Counted from the stretch's first letter, positions 1-8,028 are shown. The stretch is DNA of 24,592 nt from an uncultured Lachnospiraceae bacterium (GCA_910579495.1 CAJTVD010000005.1:1-24592); one strand, 5' to 3'. The notes: generated by a model from the sequence alone, not told the origin. Numbers and translations are program-made.

Positions 1-211
1 TTTCCTTTTTATACTTTTCGGTCTCCAGCCTTGCCTGTTCCCGTGCCCATGCCATTACATCATCACGGGTCGGGCCGTGGTCTTTGAGCAGGTCGTTAAG
101 GGTTCCGAGCTTACGGACAACAGAGGATGTGCTTACACCTTTTTCATTGATGAAGCCTTTCGTTATGTAAAATGATTCAGAATTTTTAGATTTCGATGTA
201 GTAACTCTCAT
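1..211 (-). CDS. IS1634-like transposase, N-terminal part (runs off window)
   Basis: Reads leftward from an ATG at 211-209 for 70 codons to the window edge without a stop. The protein begins MRVTTSKSKNSESFYI and contains the segment GVSTSSVVRKLGTLNDLL followed by HGPTRDDVMAWARE. From memory this is the style of the N-terminus of IS1634-family DDE transposases of Clostridia, which cut and paste their own element. A GGAGG ribosome binding site lies about 6 bases before the ATG, and a good promoter lies just upstream on the same strand. The DDE catalytic residues would be outside the window, so activity cannot be judged. Family assignment is by recognition only. Confidence 0.7.
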   Translation of the reverse strand, partial: MRVTTSKSKNSESFYITKGFINEKGVSTSSVVRKLGTLNDLLKDHGPTRDDVMAWAREQARLETEKYKKE

Positions 212-230
212 ATGCTACCTCCGTCCTCTT

Positions 231-259
231 ATCATAACATATATTGCTATATATTACAA
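231..259 (-). promoter_or_regulatory. Promoter of the transposase gene
   Basis: On the minus strand a -35 box TTGTAA (259-254) is separated by exactly 17 bases from a -10 box TATGAT (236-231), 20 bases ahead of the transposase start. Both boxes match the housekeeping sigma consensus well. The surrounding DNA is very A+T-rich, which raises the chance of accidental matches. Confidence 0.5.
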
Positions 260-282
260 TATAATAAAACGAAATAATTGAC

Positions 283-310
283 AAAAAAATACAGGCTTTA
301 TGCGGCCTGT
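283..310 (-). terminator. Intrinsic terminator, leftward (possibly bidirectional)
   Basis: The stem ACAGGC (291-296) / GCCTGT (305-310) has an 8-base loop. Read leftward it is followed by ATTTTTTT (290-283), a classic U-tract. Read rightward it is followed by AGGTATTTTTC, a weaker U-tract. It sits ahead of the transposase promoter, where it would block readthrough into the element. Confidence 0.5.
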
Positions 311-433
311 AGGTATTTTTCTTATTTTGGAACTGTTAAAGACCCGAGCATGGCAGTGCTTGTTAAGATTACGCGGGCAGGCATGTCCCATTATTCCGCC
401 CATACGTTTATTTTGTAAATATCTGTCCTGCTC

Positions 434-462
434 TGGACAACAAACGACAAAAAATATATAAT
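434..462 (+). promoter_or_regulatory. Promoter of the SPFH/zinc-ribbon operon
   Basis: TGGACA (434-439), a 17-base spacer, then a perfect TATAAT (457-462). This is five of six and six of six consensus bases with ideal spacing. Transcription would start near 469, giving a leader of about 50 bases before the ATG at 518. Confidence 0.75.
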
Positions 463-517
463 GGAAACATTAATGGAGAGCAAAGATCAGTGAATATAAA
501 ACCAGGAGGACAAAAAC

Positions 518-1867
518 ATGGGCTTAATCAGAGCAATTACCAGTGCCGCTGGCGGTGTTATGGCGGATCAGTGGAAGGAGTATTTTTATTGTGATTCCTT
601 AGAGGCGGATGTGTTAGTGGCCAAGGGAAGGAAACGTACCAGTAAAAGAAGCGGGGGGAACAACAGGGGAGAGGATAATATTATCTCTAATGGTTCTGTG
701 GTCGCTGTCAACGAGGGGCAGTGCATGGTCATTGTAGACCAGGGAAAGATCGTTGAATTCTGTGCCCAGGCAGGGGAATTTACGTATGATTCCTCATCTG
801 AGCCCAGTTTGTTTTCCGGAAACCTGGGGGAAAGCGTAAAGAAGACTTTTGCCACAATCGGCAAGCGTTTTACCTTTGGGGGGGACACTGCTAAGGACCA
901 GCGGGTTTACTATTTTAATACAAAGGAAATCATGGGCAACAAATACGGCACGGCCAATCCTGTCCCATTCCGTGTGGTGGATGCCAATATCGGGCTTGAC
1001 ATTGATATTTCTATCCGGTGCAACGGGGAATATTCTTATAAAATTACGGATCCTTTACTATTTTACACCAATGTGTGCGGCAATGTGGCTGATGATTTTG
1101 AGAAAAGCGAGATAGACAGCCAGTTAAAGACGGAGCTGATGACTGCGATGCAGCCTGCATTTGCAAAGATATCCGCTATGGGTATCCGTTACAGTGCAGT
1201 GCCTGCCCATACCATGGAACTGGCGGAGGCTTTAAACGAAGTACTTTCTGCCAAATGGGCGAAGCTCCGGGGAATTGAGATTGTCTCTTTTGGCATTAAT
1301 GCCATGAAGGCTTCTGAGGAAGACGAGGCGATGATCAAGGAACTGCAAAAGAGCGCGGTCTTGCGCAACCCCAATATGGCGGCGGCCACCCTTGTGGGAG
1401 CCCAGGCGGAGGCGATGAAATCAGCGGCTTCCAATAAGTCGGCCGGCCCCATGATGGCTTTTGCAGGCATGAATATGGCAAACCAGGCAGGGGGGATGAA
1501 CGCCCAGCAGTTATTCCAGATGGGGCAGCAAGCGGCACCTGCCCCGGCACCGTCCCCTGCATCCCCCGCAGCATCTGCGCCAAAGGCAAAAGGGGCGGGG
1601 TGGGCCTGTGCCTGCGGGCAGGGGGGCAATACAGGAAAATTCTGTTCCGAGTGCGGTTCCCCCATGCCAAAGGCCGAGGGCTGGACTTGTGCCTGCGGTG
1701 CGGTAAACAAAGGGAAATTCTGCTCTGAGTGTGGGGCGAAGAAGCCTGCAGGGGAGCCTTTGTATAAGTGCGACAAGTGCGGCTGGGAGCCGGAAGACCC
1801 TAAGAACCCGCCCAAATTCTGCCCTGAATGCGGTGATCCTTTCAATGAGGACGACATTTTGCGTTAG
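518..1867 (+). CDS. SPFH-domain protein with three C-terminal zinc ribbons (YdjI-like)
   Basis: This 449-residue protein has an AGGAGG site (504-509) 8 bases before the ATG. Residues ~1-300 form an SPFH/Band-7-like domain of the 'virion core protein' subgroup, beginning MGLIRAITSAAGGVMADQW. A Met-rich and Ala/Pro-rich linker (about 305-358) follows. Three zinc ribbons then occur: Cys 364/366/376/379, Cys 391/393/402/405 and Cys 418/421/435/438. There is no signal peptide or membrane segment. In Bacillus subtilis the relative YdjI is part of the PspA envelope-stress module, where it acts at the membrane with YdjG/YdjH. The next gene is a YdjG-like zinc-ribbon membrane protein, which supports this link. 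No PspA gene is visible here. The domain assignment is firm; the stress role is inferred from the family. Confidence 0.85.
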   Translation: MGLIRAITSAAGGVMADQWKEYFYCDSLEADVLVAKGRKRTSKRSGGNNRGEDNIISNGSVVAVNEGQCMVIVDQGKIVEFCAQAGEFTYDSSSEPSLFSGNLGESVKKTFATIGKRFTFGGDTAKDQRVYYFNTKEIMGNKYGTANPVPFRVVDANIGLDIDISIRCNGEYSYKITDPLLFYTNVCGNVADDFEKSEIDSQLKTELMTAMQPAFAKISAMGIRYSAVPAHTMELAEALNEVLSAKWAKLRGIEIVSFGINAMKASEEDEAMIKELQKSAVLRNPNMAAATLVGAQAEAMKSAASNKSAGPMMAFAGMNMANQAGGMNAQQLFQMGQQAAPAPAPSPASPAASAPKAKGAGWACACGQGGNTGKFCSECGSPMPKAEGWTCACGAVNKGKFCSECGAKKPAGEPLYKCDKCGWEPEDPKNPPKFCPECGDPFNEDDILR

Positions 1868-1918
1868 GGATATGCATTGCGTCCCGCAGGGGAGAACCTG
1901 TGGGCGCTGGAGGTGAAA

Positions 1919-3046
1919 ATGAGCGAGTTTGATACCAATTTGGATGCCCGCACAGTGTCCACAAAGGAAGAAACAGACAAAAAATGTCCATCCTGCGGGG
2001 GCGTTATGGATTTTGACCCCAAAACGGGCGGCTTGAGCTGCCCTTATTGCGGCCATAGGGAGGCAATCCTGAAGGGGGAAGAAGAGCCTTCCTCTGCGGA
2101 GGAGCTAAGCCTGGAGGATGCGGACAAGCTGGAAAACTGCGACTGGGGGGCGGAAAAGAAGACAGTGATCTGCAAAGCCTGCGGTGCGGAGTCAGTTTAT
2201 GATGCGCTGGAGATTTCAGCAGTATGCCCTTTCTGCGGCTCAAACCAGGTGATGGAGGCTTCTGGCCAAAATACCATGGCCCCCGGAGGGGTTGTACCTT
2301 TTCAGGTTACGGATAAACAGGCGTCCGAACTGTTCCAAAGATGGATTAAGAAAAAGTGGTTCTGCCCCAAACTGGCCAAGGAAAGCGCCAGGGCAAAGCA
2401 TTTTAAAGGCGTATATCTGCCTTACTGGACTTTTGACGCCCAGACAGATTCCGATTACCAGGGGGAAGCGGGAAAAGACAGGGTAAAAAAGGGAAAAGAC
2501 GGGCAGGAATACGTGGAGACTACATGGCAGGCGGTGCAGGGCAGGTACAGGGAGGCCTTTGATGACGAACTGGTGTGTGCCACCACGAACCAGAGCCAGT
2601 CCATGCTTATGGAACTGGAGCCTTACAGGACAGCGGAGAATAAAGTATATAAGCCGGAGTATGTGGCGGGCTTTGCCGCGGAGCGGTATTCCATAGGGAT
2701 CAAGGAAGCCTGGGAGATGGCCAAGGAAAGCATCCGGTATAAGATAAAAGGCAAAATTGAAAAGGAAATTGTGGAAAGACACCATGCGGACCGTGTAAGG
2801 AACCTGAAAATACATACCTTATTCCATCATCTTACCTACAAATACCTGCTTTTGCCGGTATGGATATCCAGCTATAAATATAAGGACAAGGTATACCGCT
2901 TTATGGTAAACGGGCAGACCGGGAAGGTGTCTGGGAAGATACCGCTGTCTATACCTAAGATTGTGGTCACGGTGATAGCAGCCATAATCATAATTGCACT
3001 GGTTATGTGGCTTTCCGGTATTCAGTACGGCTATTATTACGATTAA
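1919..3046 (+). CDS. Double zinc-ribbon, single-pass membrane protein (YdjG-like)
   Basis: This 375-residue protein starts at the ATG at 1919, preceded by TGGAGGTG; a TTG at 1877 lies in frame but has no good ribosome binding site. Zinc ribbon 1 uses Cys 23/26/41/44, and zinc ribbon 2 lies at about residues 84-107 (CKACG ... CPFCG). The middle, about 125-330, is soluble and contains a YLPYWTFDA segment and a later HHLTYKYLLLPVWISSYKY segment typical of the YdjG/TFIIB-zinc-ribbon-like family. One strong transmembrane helix (VVTVIAAIIIIALVMWL) lies near residues 345-361, followed by a short tail. It begins 51 bases after the SPFH gene and is surely co-transcribed with it. The likely role is a membrane anchor for the SPFH partner, known from Bacillus and inferred here. 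Confidence 0.8.
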   Translation: MSEFDTNLDARTVSTKEETDKKCPSCGGVMDFDPKTGGLSCPYCGHREAILKGEEEPSSAEELSLEDADKLENCDWGAEKKTVICKACGAESVYDALEISAVCPFCGSNQVMEASGQNTMAPGGVVPFQVTDKQASELFQRWIKKKWFCPKLAKESARAKHFKGVYLPYWTFDAQTDSDYQGEAGKDRVKKGKDGQEYVETTWQAVQGRYREAFDDELVCATTNQSQSMLMELEPYRTAENKVYKPEYVAGFAAERYSIGIKEAWEMAKESIRYKIKGKIEKEIVERHHADRVRNLKIHTLFHHLTYKYLLLPVWISSYKYKDKVYRFMVNGQTGKVSGKIPLSIPKIVVTVIAAIIIIALVMWLSGIQYGYYYD

Positions 3047-3153
3047 AAAAGTCCCGTTATCCCCTACATGGATGTGGGAAGCGAAGAGTTTTTGGCTTTC
3101 CCATAGCGGCTATGCCAGGGGGCGGGCTTGAAAATAACAGGAGTTTACAGAGA

Positions 3154-5463
3154 ATGGGCATTTATGATACCTTGAATGAACAGCAGAAAAAGGGCGTCTT
3201 TACCACAGAGGGGCCGGTTCTTCTGCTGGCTGGCGCAGGTTCGGGAAAAACCCGTGTGCTTACCCACAGAATTGCTTACCTGATAGATGAACTGGGGGTA
3301 AACCCATGGAATATTATGGCAATCACCTTTACCAACAAGGCAGCGGGGGAGATGAAGGAGCGTGTGGAGGATATTGTGGGCGTAGGCTCGGACAGCATCT
3401 GGGTCACCACCTTCCATTCCTCCTGCGTGAGGATACTGCGCCGCTATGCCGACAGGGTGGGCTATGACAATAACTTTACCATTTATGACACAGACGACCA
3501 GAAATCTGTGATGAAAGAGATCTGTAAGCGTCTGATGATTGATACCAAGACCATGAAGGAGAGGGGAATTCTTTCCGCAATTTCCTCTGCCAAAAATGAG
3601 CTGATAACGCCGGAGGAATATGCCCGCAGTGCCATAGGGGATTACAGGAAGCAGAAGATTTCCCAGGCATACCAGGAATACCAGGAGGCTCTCCGGAAAA
3701 ACAATGCCATGGATTTTGATGACCTGATCATGAAAACAGTGGAGCTTTTCAGTACGGACGGGGAAGTTCTCGGGGGATACCAAAAACGCTTTAAGTACAT
3801 TATGGTGGATGAGTACCAGGATACCAACACGGCTCAGTTTGAGCTGATCCGCCTGCTGGCGGACGCCCATCATAATCTCTGCGTGGTGGGGGATGATGAC
3901 CAGTCCATCTATAAATTCCGGGGGGCGAATATCCGGAACATACTGGACTTTGAATCTGTTTACCCGGAGGCGGAAGTGATCCGCCTGGAGCAGAACTACC
4001 GGTCCACCCAGACAGTGCTGGATGCCGCCAATGGGGTAATCCGTAATAATAAAGGAAGGAAAAGCAAAACCCTCTGGACGGACCAGGGAAAAGGGAACAG
4101 CATTCACTTCCGCCAGTTTGAAAACGCTTATGAGGAAGCGGAATTTATTGCCGGTGATGTGGCGCATAAGGTAAGGGGCGGTACAGTCTCATATGGGGGA
4201 TGTGCAGTACTTTTCCGTACCAATGCCCAGGCGCGGCTCCTGGAAGAACGTTTTGTGGTGGAGGGCATTCCTTATGATGTGGTAGGCGGCACCAATTTTT
4301 ACGCCCGGAAGGAAATCAAGGATCTGCTTGCCTACCTGAAGACCATAGACAACGGGCGGGACGACCTGGCGGTAAAGCGGATTATAAACGTGCCCAAAAG
4401 AGGAATCGGCGCGGCCACCATCGGCAAAGTGCAGGAGTATGCGGATATCCATGGAATCAGCTTCTATGACGCCCTGCGGGTGGCGGATGAGATTTCAGGT
4501 ATCGGGAAAAGTGTGGCAAAGCTAAAGCCCTTTGTGACCATGATCCAGTCCTTTAGAAGCAAGCTGGAATTTTATGGGCTGGAGGAACTGATTAAGGATA
4601 TTATCGAAACCACAGGCTATGTGACGGAATTGGAAGCTTCCGATGAGGAGGACGCGGAAAACAGGATTGAAAATATTGACGAGCTGATCAGCAAGATTGT
4701 GGCCTTTGAACAAATCCACGACCAGCCTACCCTGGGGGAATTTCTGGAAGAGGTTGCGTTGGTGGCGGACATTGATAAACTGGAAAAGGGCGGCGATAAA
4801 GTGCTTCTTATGACCCTTCACAGTGCCAAGGGGCTGGAATTTCCCCATGTGTACCTGGCGGGCATGGAGGACGGGGTTTTTCCCAGCTATATGTCCATTG
4901 CCTCAGACGACCCGGGGGATATTGAGGAAGAGCGCCGCCTTGCCTATGTAGGCATTACCAGGGCGAAGGAGGACTTGACCATTTGCTGTGCAAAGATGCG
5001 GATGGTCAGAGGGGAGACCCAGGCCAACGCTGTCAGCCGTTTTGTAAAGGAGATTCCGGCGGAACTGATGGATCACCGCCCGGCGGCATCCAGATACGCG
5101 CCGCCCCAGCAGGAGTCTTCTGCCGGGTATGGCTTTGCCAGGGAACTGCCTTACCAGAATAAGACTGCAGCCGCCAGGCCTAAAGCCGTTTTGGCCAAAG
5201 GCACAGCGGCGGAAAACAAACCCTTTATTGCAGGAGGGCGGGCAGGCGATTTCCATATGCCTGGGATTTCCAAGGGAGTGGGCGCTGTCACAGGCGGAAA
5301 GCCGGATTATGATGTGGGCGACCGGATAAAACATATAAAATATGGGGAGGGGACGGTCACAGATTTGGAGCCAGGCCCCAGGGATTATAAAGTAACAGTG
5401 GACTTTGACGTTGCCGGGCAGAAAATCATGTACGCCGCATTTGCCAAGCTGGTTAAGGTATAA
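3154..5463 (+). CDS. pcrA: ATP-dependent 3'-5' DNA helicase PcrA (UvrD family)
   Basis: This 769-residue superfamily 1A helicase unwinds DNA in repair, plasmid rolling-circle replication and clearing of stalled RNA polymerase. All helicase motifs are present: Walker A GAGSGKT (27-33), Ia (ITFTNKAAGEMKERV), II DEYQDT (from residue 219), III (VVGDDDQSIYKFRGA), IV (LEQNYRST), V (TLHSAKGLEFPHV) and VI (EERRLAYVGITRAKEDL). The C-terminus (from about YDVGDRIKHIKYGEGTV) is the Tudor-like domain that binds RNA polymerase in PcrA. The ATG at 3154 was chosen because AGGAG (3139-3143) precedes it and MGIYDTLNEQQ is the family's usual start; the frame is open further upstream. Length is normal. There are 107 bases between it and the previous gene and no clear terminator, so partial co-transcription is possible. 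Confidence 0.95.
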   Translation: MGIYDTLNEQQKKGVFTTEGPVLLLAGAGSGKTRVLTHRIAYLIDELGVNPWNIMAITFTNKAAGEMKERVEDIVGVGSDSIWVTTFHSSCVRILRRYADRVGYDNNFTIYDTDDQKSVMKEICKRLMIDTKTMKERGILSAISSAKNELITPEEYARSAIGDYRKQKISQAYQEYQEALRKNNAMDFDDLIMKTVELFSTDGEVLGGYQKRFKYIMVDEYQDTNTAQFELIRLLADAHHNLCVVGDDDQSIYKFRGANIRNILDFESVYPEAEVIRLEQNYRSTQTVLDAANGVIRNNKGRKSKTLWTDQGKGNSIHFRQFENAYEEAEFIAGDVAHKVRGGTVSYGGCAVLFRTNAQARLLEERFVVEGIPYDVVGGTNFYARKEIKDLLAYLKTIDNGRDDLAVKRIINVPKRGIGAATIGKVQEYADIHGISFYDALRVADEISGIGKSVAKLKPFVTMIQSFRSKLEFYGLEELIKDIIETTGYVTELEASDEEDAENRIENIDELISKIVAFEQIHDQPTLGEFLEEVALVADIDKLEKGGDKVLLMTLHSAKGLEFPHVYLAGMEDGVFPSYMSIASDDPGDIEEERRLAYVGITRAKEDLTICCAKMRMVRGETQANAVSRFVKEIPAELMDHRPAASRYAPPQQESSAGYGFARELPYQNKTAAARPKAVLAKGTAAENKPFIAGGRAGDFHMPGISKGVGAVTGGKPDYDVGDRIKHIKYGEGTVTDLEPGPRDYKVTVDFDVAGQKIMYAAFAKLVKV

Positions 5464-5527
5464 TATTTCCAAATTTTAAAAATTTTGTAAACTTTTTGAA
5501 ATTGTAGTAGTAAATTTTTGTGGAAAA

Positions 5528-5536
5528 TGTTATATT
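5528..5536 (+). promoter_or_regulatory. Extended -10 promoter for the acidic membrane protein gene
   Basis: TG-T-TATATT (5528-5536) is an extended -10 element in the A+T-rich 162-base gap after pcrA. The corresponding -35 region (TAGTAA, 5508-5513) is poor, as is usual for extended -10 promoters. No G+C-rich hairpin was found after pcrA, so readthrough is also possible. Confidence 0.4.
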
Positions 5537-5625
5537 ATTAATCAGGAAGGAAATAATAAAATCAAAAAGCATGAAAAAAAGAAACGAAGAATAAGCAGGT
5601 ATTGCGAGAAAGGGAGGCATACACT

Positions 5626-5976
5626 ATGAATACATGGAACAAAATCGAGGAACTAATAGACTTCGTGAAAACCCATGACATCAAAGAGCTGAAGGACTAC
5701 TGGAACCACAAAGAGGAAGAAAAGAGAAACAATACCCTCCTGTGGGTATTGGCTATCATCGGCGCAGTTGCGGCGGTAGCGGCTATTGCATATGCGGTAT
5801 ACCGTTATCTGACACCTGATTATCTGGAAGACTTTGACGATGATTTCGACGATGACTTTGAGGACGATTTCTTTGAGGATGAAGAGGATAAGGAAGAAGA
5901 AAAATCCCAGGAAACCAGCGAGTCCGAGGATGCAAATGAGTTGAAGGAAGCCAAGGAAGAAGATTTTGCGGAGTAA
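5626..5976 (+). CDS. Small single-pass membrane protein with very acidic tail
   Basis: This 116-residue protein of unrecognised function starts at the ATG at 5626, with AGGGAGG (5611-5617) 8 bases upstream; a TTG at 5602 in frame lacks a site. It has three parts: a charged N-terminal helix (NTWNKIEELIDFVKTHDIKE ...), one strong transmembrane helix (about residues 39-64, LLWVLAIIGAVAAVAAIAYAVY), and a tail of about 50 residues made almost only of Asp, Glu, Lys and Ser. The tail includes a repeated DFDDDFDDDFEDDF pattern. The tail has no Cys or catalytic signature. It is followed at once by a strong terminator, so it forms its own unit or the end of the pcrA unit. I recall similar short proteins in Lachnospiraceae but know no function for them. 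Confidence 0.75.
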   Translation: MNTWNKIEELIDFVKTHDIKELKDYWNHKEEEKRNNTLLWVLAIIGAVAAVAAIAYAVYRYLTPDYLEDFDDDFDDDFEDDFFEDEEDKEEEKSQETSESEDANELKEAKEEDFAE

Positions 5977-5994
5977 TTGGCTTAGGGCGCTTGC

Positions 5995-6024
5995 GGGATG
6001 TGCAGAAATGTGCATCCCATTTTT
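5995..6024 (+). terminator. Intrinsic terminator after the acidic membrane protein
   Basis: A 10-pair stem, GGGATGTGCA / TGTGCATCCC with two G-T wobbles, closes a GAAA tetraloop (6005-6008) and is followed by ATTTTT (6019-6024). It begins 18 bases after the stop codon. Confidence 0.8.
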
Positions 6025-6031
6025 AACATAA

Positions 6032-6063
6032 GGGCAGTTCGCGGAGCGTGCTGCCCGTTGTTT
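6032..6063 (+). terminator. Second hairpin, possible back-up terminator
   Basis: GGGCAG (6032-6037) pairs with CTGCCC (6051-6056), with an inner CGC/GCG stem, and is followed by GTTGTTT. The U-tract is interrupted, so it is weaker than the terminator just before it. It could instead fold in the leader of the rlmD transcript. Confidence 0.4.
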
Positions 6064-6111
6064 ATGTACACAGGCAACAGAGGAAACAGATAAGCCAGAA
6101 TGAGGTAATTT

Positions 6112-7551
6112 ATGAAAAAGGGACAGATTTTGACAGGGTTGGTGGAGCGGGTTGATTTCCCAAACAAGGGGATTGTGGCCACAGAGGAAGGATACTGCGT
6201 GGTTAAAAATGCGTTGCCGGGACAGGAGGTAACTTTTGTGGTGCAGAAAAAAAGAAATGGCAGGGCGGAGGGGAGGCTGCTCCGGGTGGAGCAAACTTCT
6301 TCCCTGGAAACAGGCGTTTCCTGCCCACATTTTGGAGAATGCGGCGGCTGCACATACATTTCCCTGCCCTATGAGGAGCAGGCCCAAATCAAGGAAGCCC
6401 AGGTGAGGAAGCTTCTGGCAGGCGTCCTGGCAGGACAGGAGAGCCAGTGGGTTTTTGAAGGGATTAAGAAAAGCCCAGTGCAGTATGGCTACAGGAATAA
6501 AATGGAATTTTCTTTTGGGGACGAATACAAGGATGGCCCCCTGGCTCTTGGGATGCACAGACGGGGAAGTTTTTATGATATTGTTACCGTCAGGGACTGC
6601 CGGATCGTGGATCAGGACTACCGCAGGATACTTACTGCCACCAGGGATTACTTTGATGGCTGTTCCTTTTACCACAGGCTCCGCCACCAGGGATATCTGC
6701 GCCACCTTCTGGTGCGGAAGGCGTCGAAAACGGGAGAGATCCTTATTGCCCTGGCCACATCTTCCCAGCCAGGCTTTGAAGGGGAGGAGGAAAAGCTGGA
6801 TCAGTGGAAAGAAGAATTGCTTTCAATGAAACTGGACGGGAAAATAGCCGGTATCCTTCATGTGATAAACGATTCGGTTGCAGACGTGGTCCAGAGTGAC
6901 CGCACGGATATTTTATACGGCAGGGACTTTATTTATGAGGAATTGCTTGGGCTTAGGTTTAAGGTGTCTGTTTTTTCTTTTTTTCAGACCAATTCTTATG
7001 GCGCGGAGGTGTTGTATGAAACGGTAAGGGAGTATATTGGCGACCTGGATGCGGGGGATGGAGGGGCGGATAAGATTGTATTTGACCTTTACAGCGGCAC
7101 AGGAACTATCGCCCAGCTTATGGCCCCGGCGGCGAAGAAAGTCATTGGCGTGGAAATTGTGGAGGAGGCAGTGGAGGCGGCAAGGAAAAACGCCCAATTG
7201 AACGGCCTGCAAAACTGCGATTTTATCGCTGGCGATGTGCTGAAGGTGTTGGATGAAATTAAGGAAAAGCCGGATATGATCGTCCTGGATCCCCCAAGGG
7301 ATGGCGTTCACCCCAAAGCCCTTAAAAAGATTATTGGCTATGGGATCCAAAAGATGGTGTATATTTCCTGTAAACCTACCAGCCTTATGCGGGATTTGGA
7401 AGTGTTTTTGGAAAATGGATATGAGGTGGAGAGGGTGGTGTGCGTGGACCAGTTTCCTTGGACAGCAAATATAGAGGCTGTGTGCCTCTTGAGCAACCGA
7501 AAAGGGGCAATATCTGCCGTTCGGCGACAAGGTGACAATCAGCGTGTTTGA
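6112..7551 (+). CDS. rlmD: 23S rRNA (uracil-C5)-methyltransferase RlmD/RumA type
   Basis: This 479-residue enzyme transfers a methyl group from S-adenosylmethionine to C5 of a uridine in 23S rRNA. A TRAM RNA-binding domain covers residues 1-60. The iron-sulfur cysteines are Cys 71, 77, 80 and 163 (CPHFGECGGC ... RDC). The Rossmann methyltransferase domain has DLYSGTGTIAQL (SAM site), VLDPPRDGV, and the catalytic Cys 420 in YISCKP. It reads normally up to EAVCLLSNR near residue 463. The last ~15 residues (KGAISAVRRQGDNQRV) do not look like the family. They are encoded where foreign DNA begins, so the C-terminus appears replaced by island insertion without harming the core. The assignment between RlmD and the RlmCD subtype is not decided. 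Confidence 0.93.
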   Translation: MKKGQILTGLVERVDFPNKGIVATEEGYCVVKNALPGQEVTFVVQKKRNGRAEGRLLRVEQTSSLETGVSCPHFGECGGCTYISLPYEEQAQIKEAQVRKLLAGVLAGQESQWVFEGIKKSPVQYGYRNKMEFSFGDEYKDGPLALGMHRRGSFYDIVTVRDCRIVDQDYRRILTATRDYFDGCSFYHRLRHQGYLRHLLVRKASKTGEILIALATSSQPGFEGEEEKLDQWKEELLSMKLDGKIAGILHVINDSVADVVQSDRTDILYGRDFIYEELLGLRFKVSVFSFFQTNSYGAEVLYETVREYIGDLDAGDGGADKIVFDLYSGTGTIAQLMAPAAKKVIGVEIVEEAVEAARKNAQLNGLQNCDFIAGDVLKVLDEIKEKPDMIVLDPPRDGVHPKALKKIIGYGIQKMVYISCKPTSLMRDLEVFLENGYEVERVVCVDQFPWTANIEAVCLLSNRKGAISAVRRQGDNQRV

Positions 7552-7603
7552 TGAGCGTGTGAAAAAGGATTACGCCTCCGCAAGAATGGCAATGAGCACA
7601 TAG
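7493..7603 (+). pseudogene. 3' relic of an unrecognised mobile-element gene
   Basis: In a frame different from rlmD, the sequence reads KGQYLPFGDKVTISVF, continues DERVKKDYASARMAMST and stops at 7601-7603. It has protein-like composition but no start codon or ribosome binding site, and it overlaps the last codons of rlmD. It resembles the tail of a gene whose 5' part was lost at the island junction. The family is not recognised. Confidence 0.35.
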
Positions 7604-7620
7604 GAAGAGACGGCCAGCCG

Positions 7621-8028
7621 GTGAGGAAAGATCAAGTAGATGATATGTATAAGGTTTGCCTTCCGGCATTTCTTTTGGGCGTATGGCATTTTATCGTTGT
7701 GAACCGGAAGGATAATAAGATCGGGCAAGACACATATGACATTTGGTGCCCTAAGAATGATCATGGTCCGAGGGAATACCAAGGGGTGATGGGGGAGTCT
7801 ATCGCAAGGAAGATAGATGTTTATACGCTGAATCCGGATGAGATAGAGGGATCTGTAGAACCACAGGTTGAGGAGAAAATAAGCCAAGCAGATCAACTAT
7901 ATTACGATGGGCGGCATGCCGCAGGTAATACTGTGGATCCAGAACAGTACCGGAAGGTAATGAAACGGAGCTTTGAGAAGCTGGAACAGAGCCAGCATTA
8001 TCGAATGATGATGCATGAAAAAGACTGA
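7621..8028 (+). CDS. Uncharacterised ORF, probably a C-terminal fragment
   Basis: A GTG at 7621 or an ATG at 7645 could start 135 or 127 codons. Neither has a well-spaced ribosome binding site: AGGAAG lies 13 bases before the GTG. The frame is open back to a TGA at 7552. The protein is not recognised. It has a hydrophobic segment (VCLLPAFLLGVWHFIVV-like, residues ~8-24) followed by a polar region with RKDNKIGQDTYDIWCP. The C-terminal half is helical and rich in charged residues, ending in QSQHYRMMMHEKD. Lack of a translation start, position just inside the island border and overlap with another relic suggest this is the tail of a longer gene. It could still be expressed by reinitiation. Confidence 0.45.
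   Translation: MRKDQVDDMYKVCLPAFLLGVWHFIVVNRKDNKIGQDTYDIWCPKNDHGPREYQGVMGESIARKIDVYTLNPDEIEGSVEPQVEEKISQADQLYYDGRHAAGNTVDPEQYRKVMKRSFEKLEQSQHYRMMMHEKD

Larger units (their letters stand above)
212..517. other. Intergenic region between transposase and SPFH gene
   Basis: This 306-base gap has no gene. It holds the leftward transposase promoter, the hairpin terminator and the rightward promoter listed separately. The right end of the insertion sequence must lie somewhere between about 260 and 430, but without the left end its inverted repeat and target duplication cannot be identified. Confidence 0.6.

Noticed and set aside
1189..1857. Leftward open frame of 222 codons opposite the SPFH gene
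   Set aside because: It mirrors the zinc ribbons and Ala/Pro linker of the plus strand gene and has no start signals.
3073..3113. Terminator before pcrA
   Set aside because: TGGGAAGC pairs with GCTTTCCCA with a bulge, but the following bases are TAGCGG without a T-run.
3145..4167. Leftward open frame of 340 codons opposite pcrA
   Set aside because: PcrA motifs on the plus strand explain this region fully; the antisense protein shows no domain pattern.
5653..6705. Leftward open frame of 350 codons
   Set aside because: It runs antisense to the acidic membrane protein, two terminators and rlmD, has low-complexity composition and no ribosome binding site. It is a shadow of the real genes.
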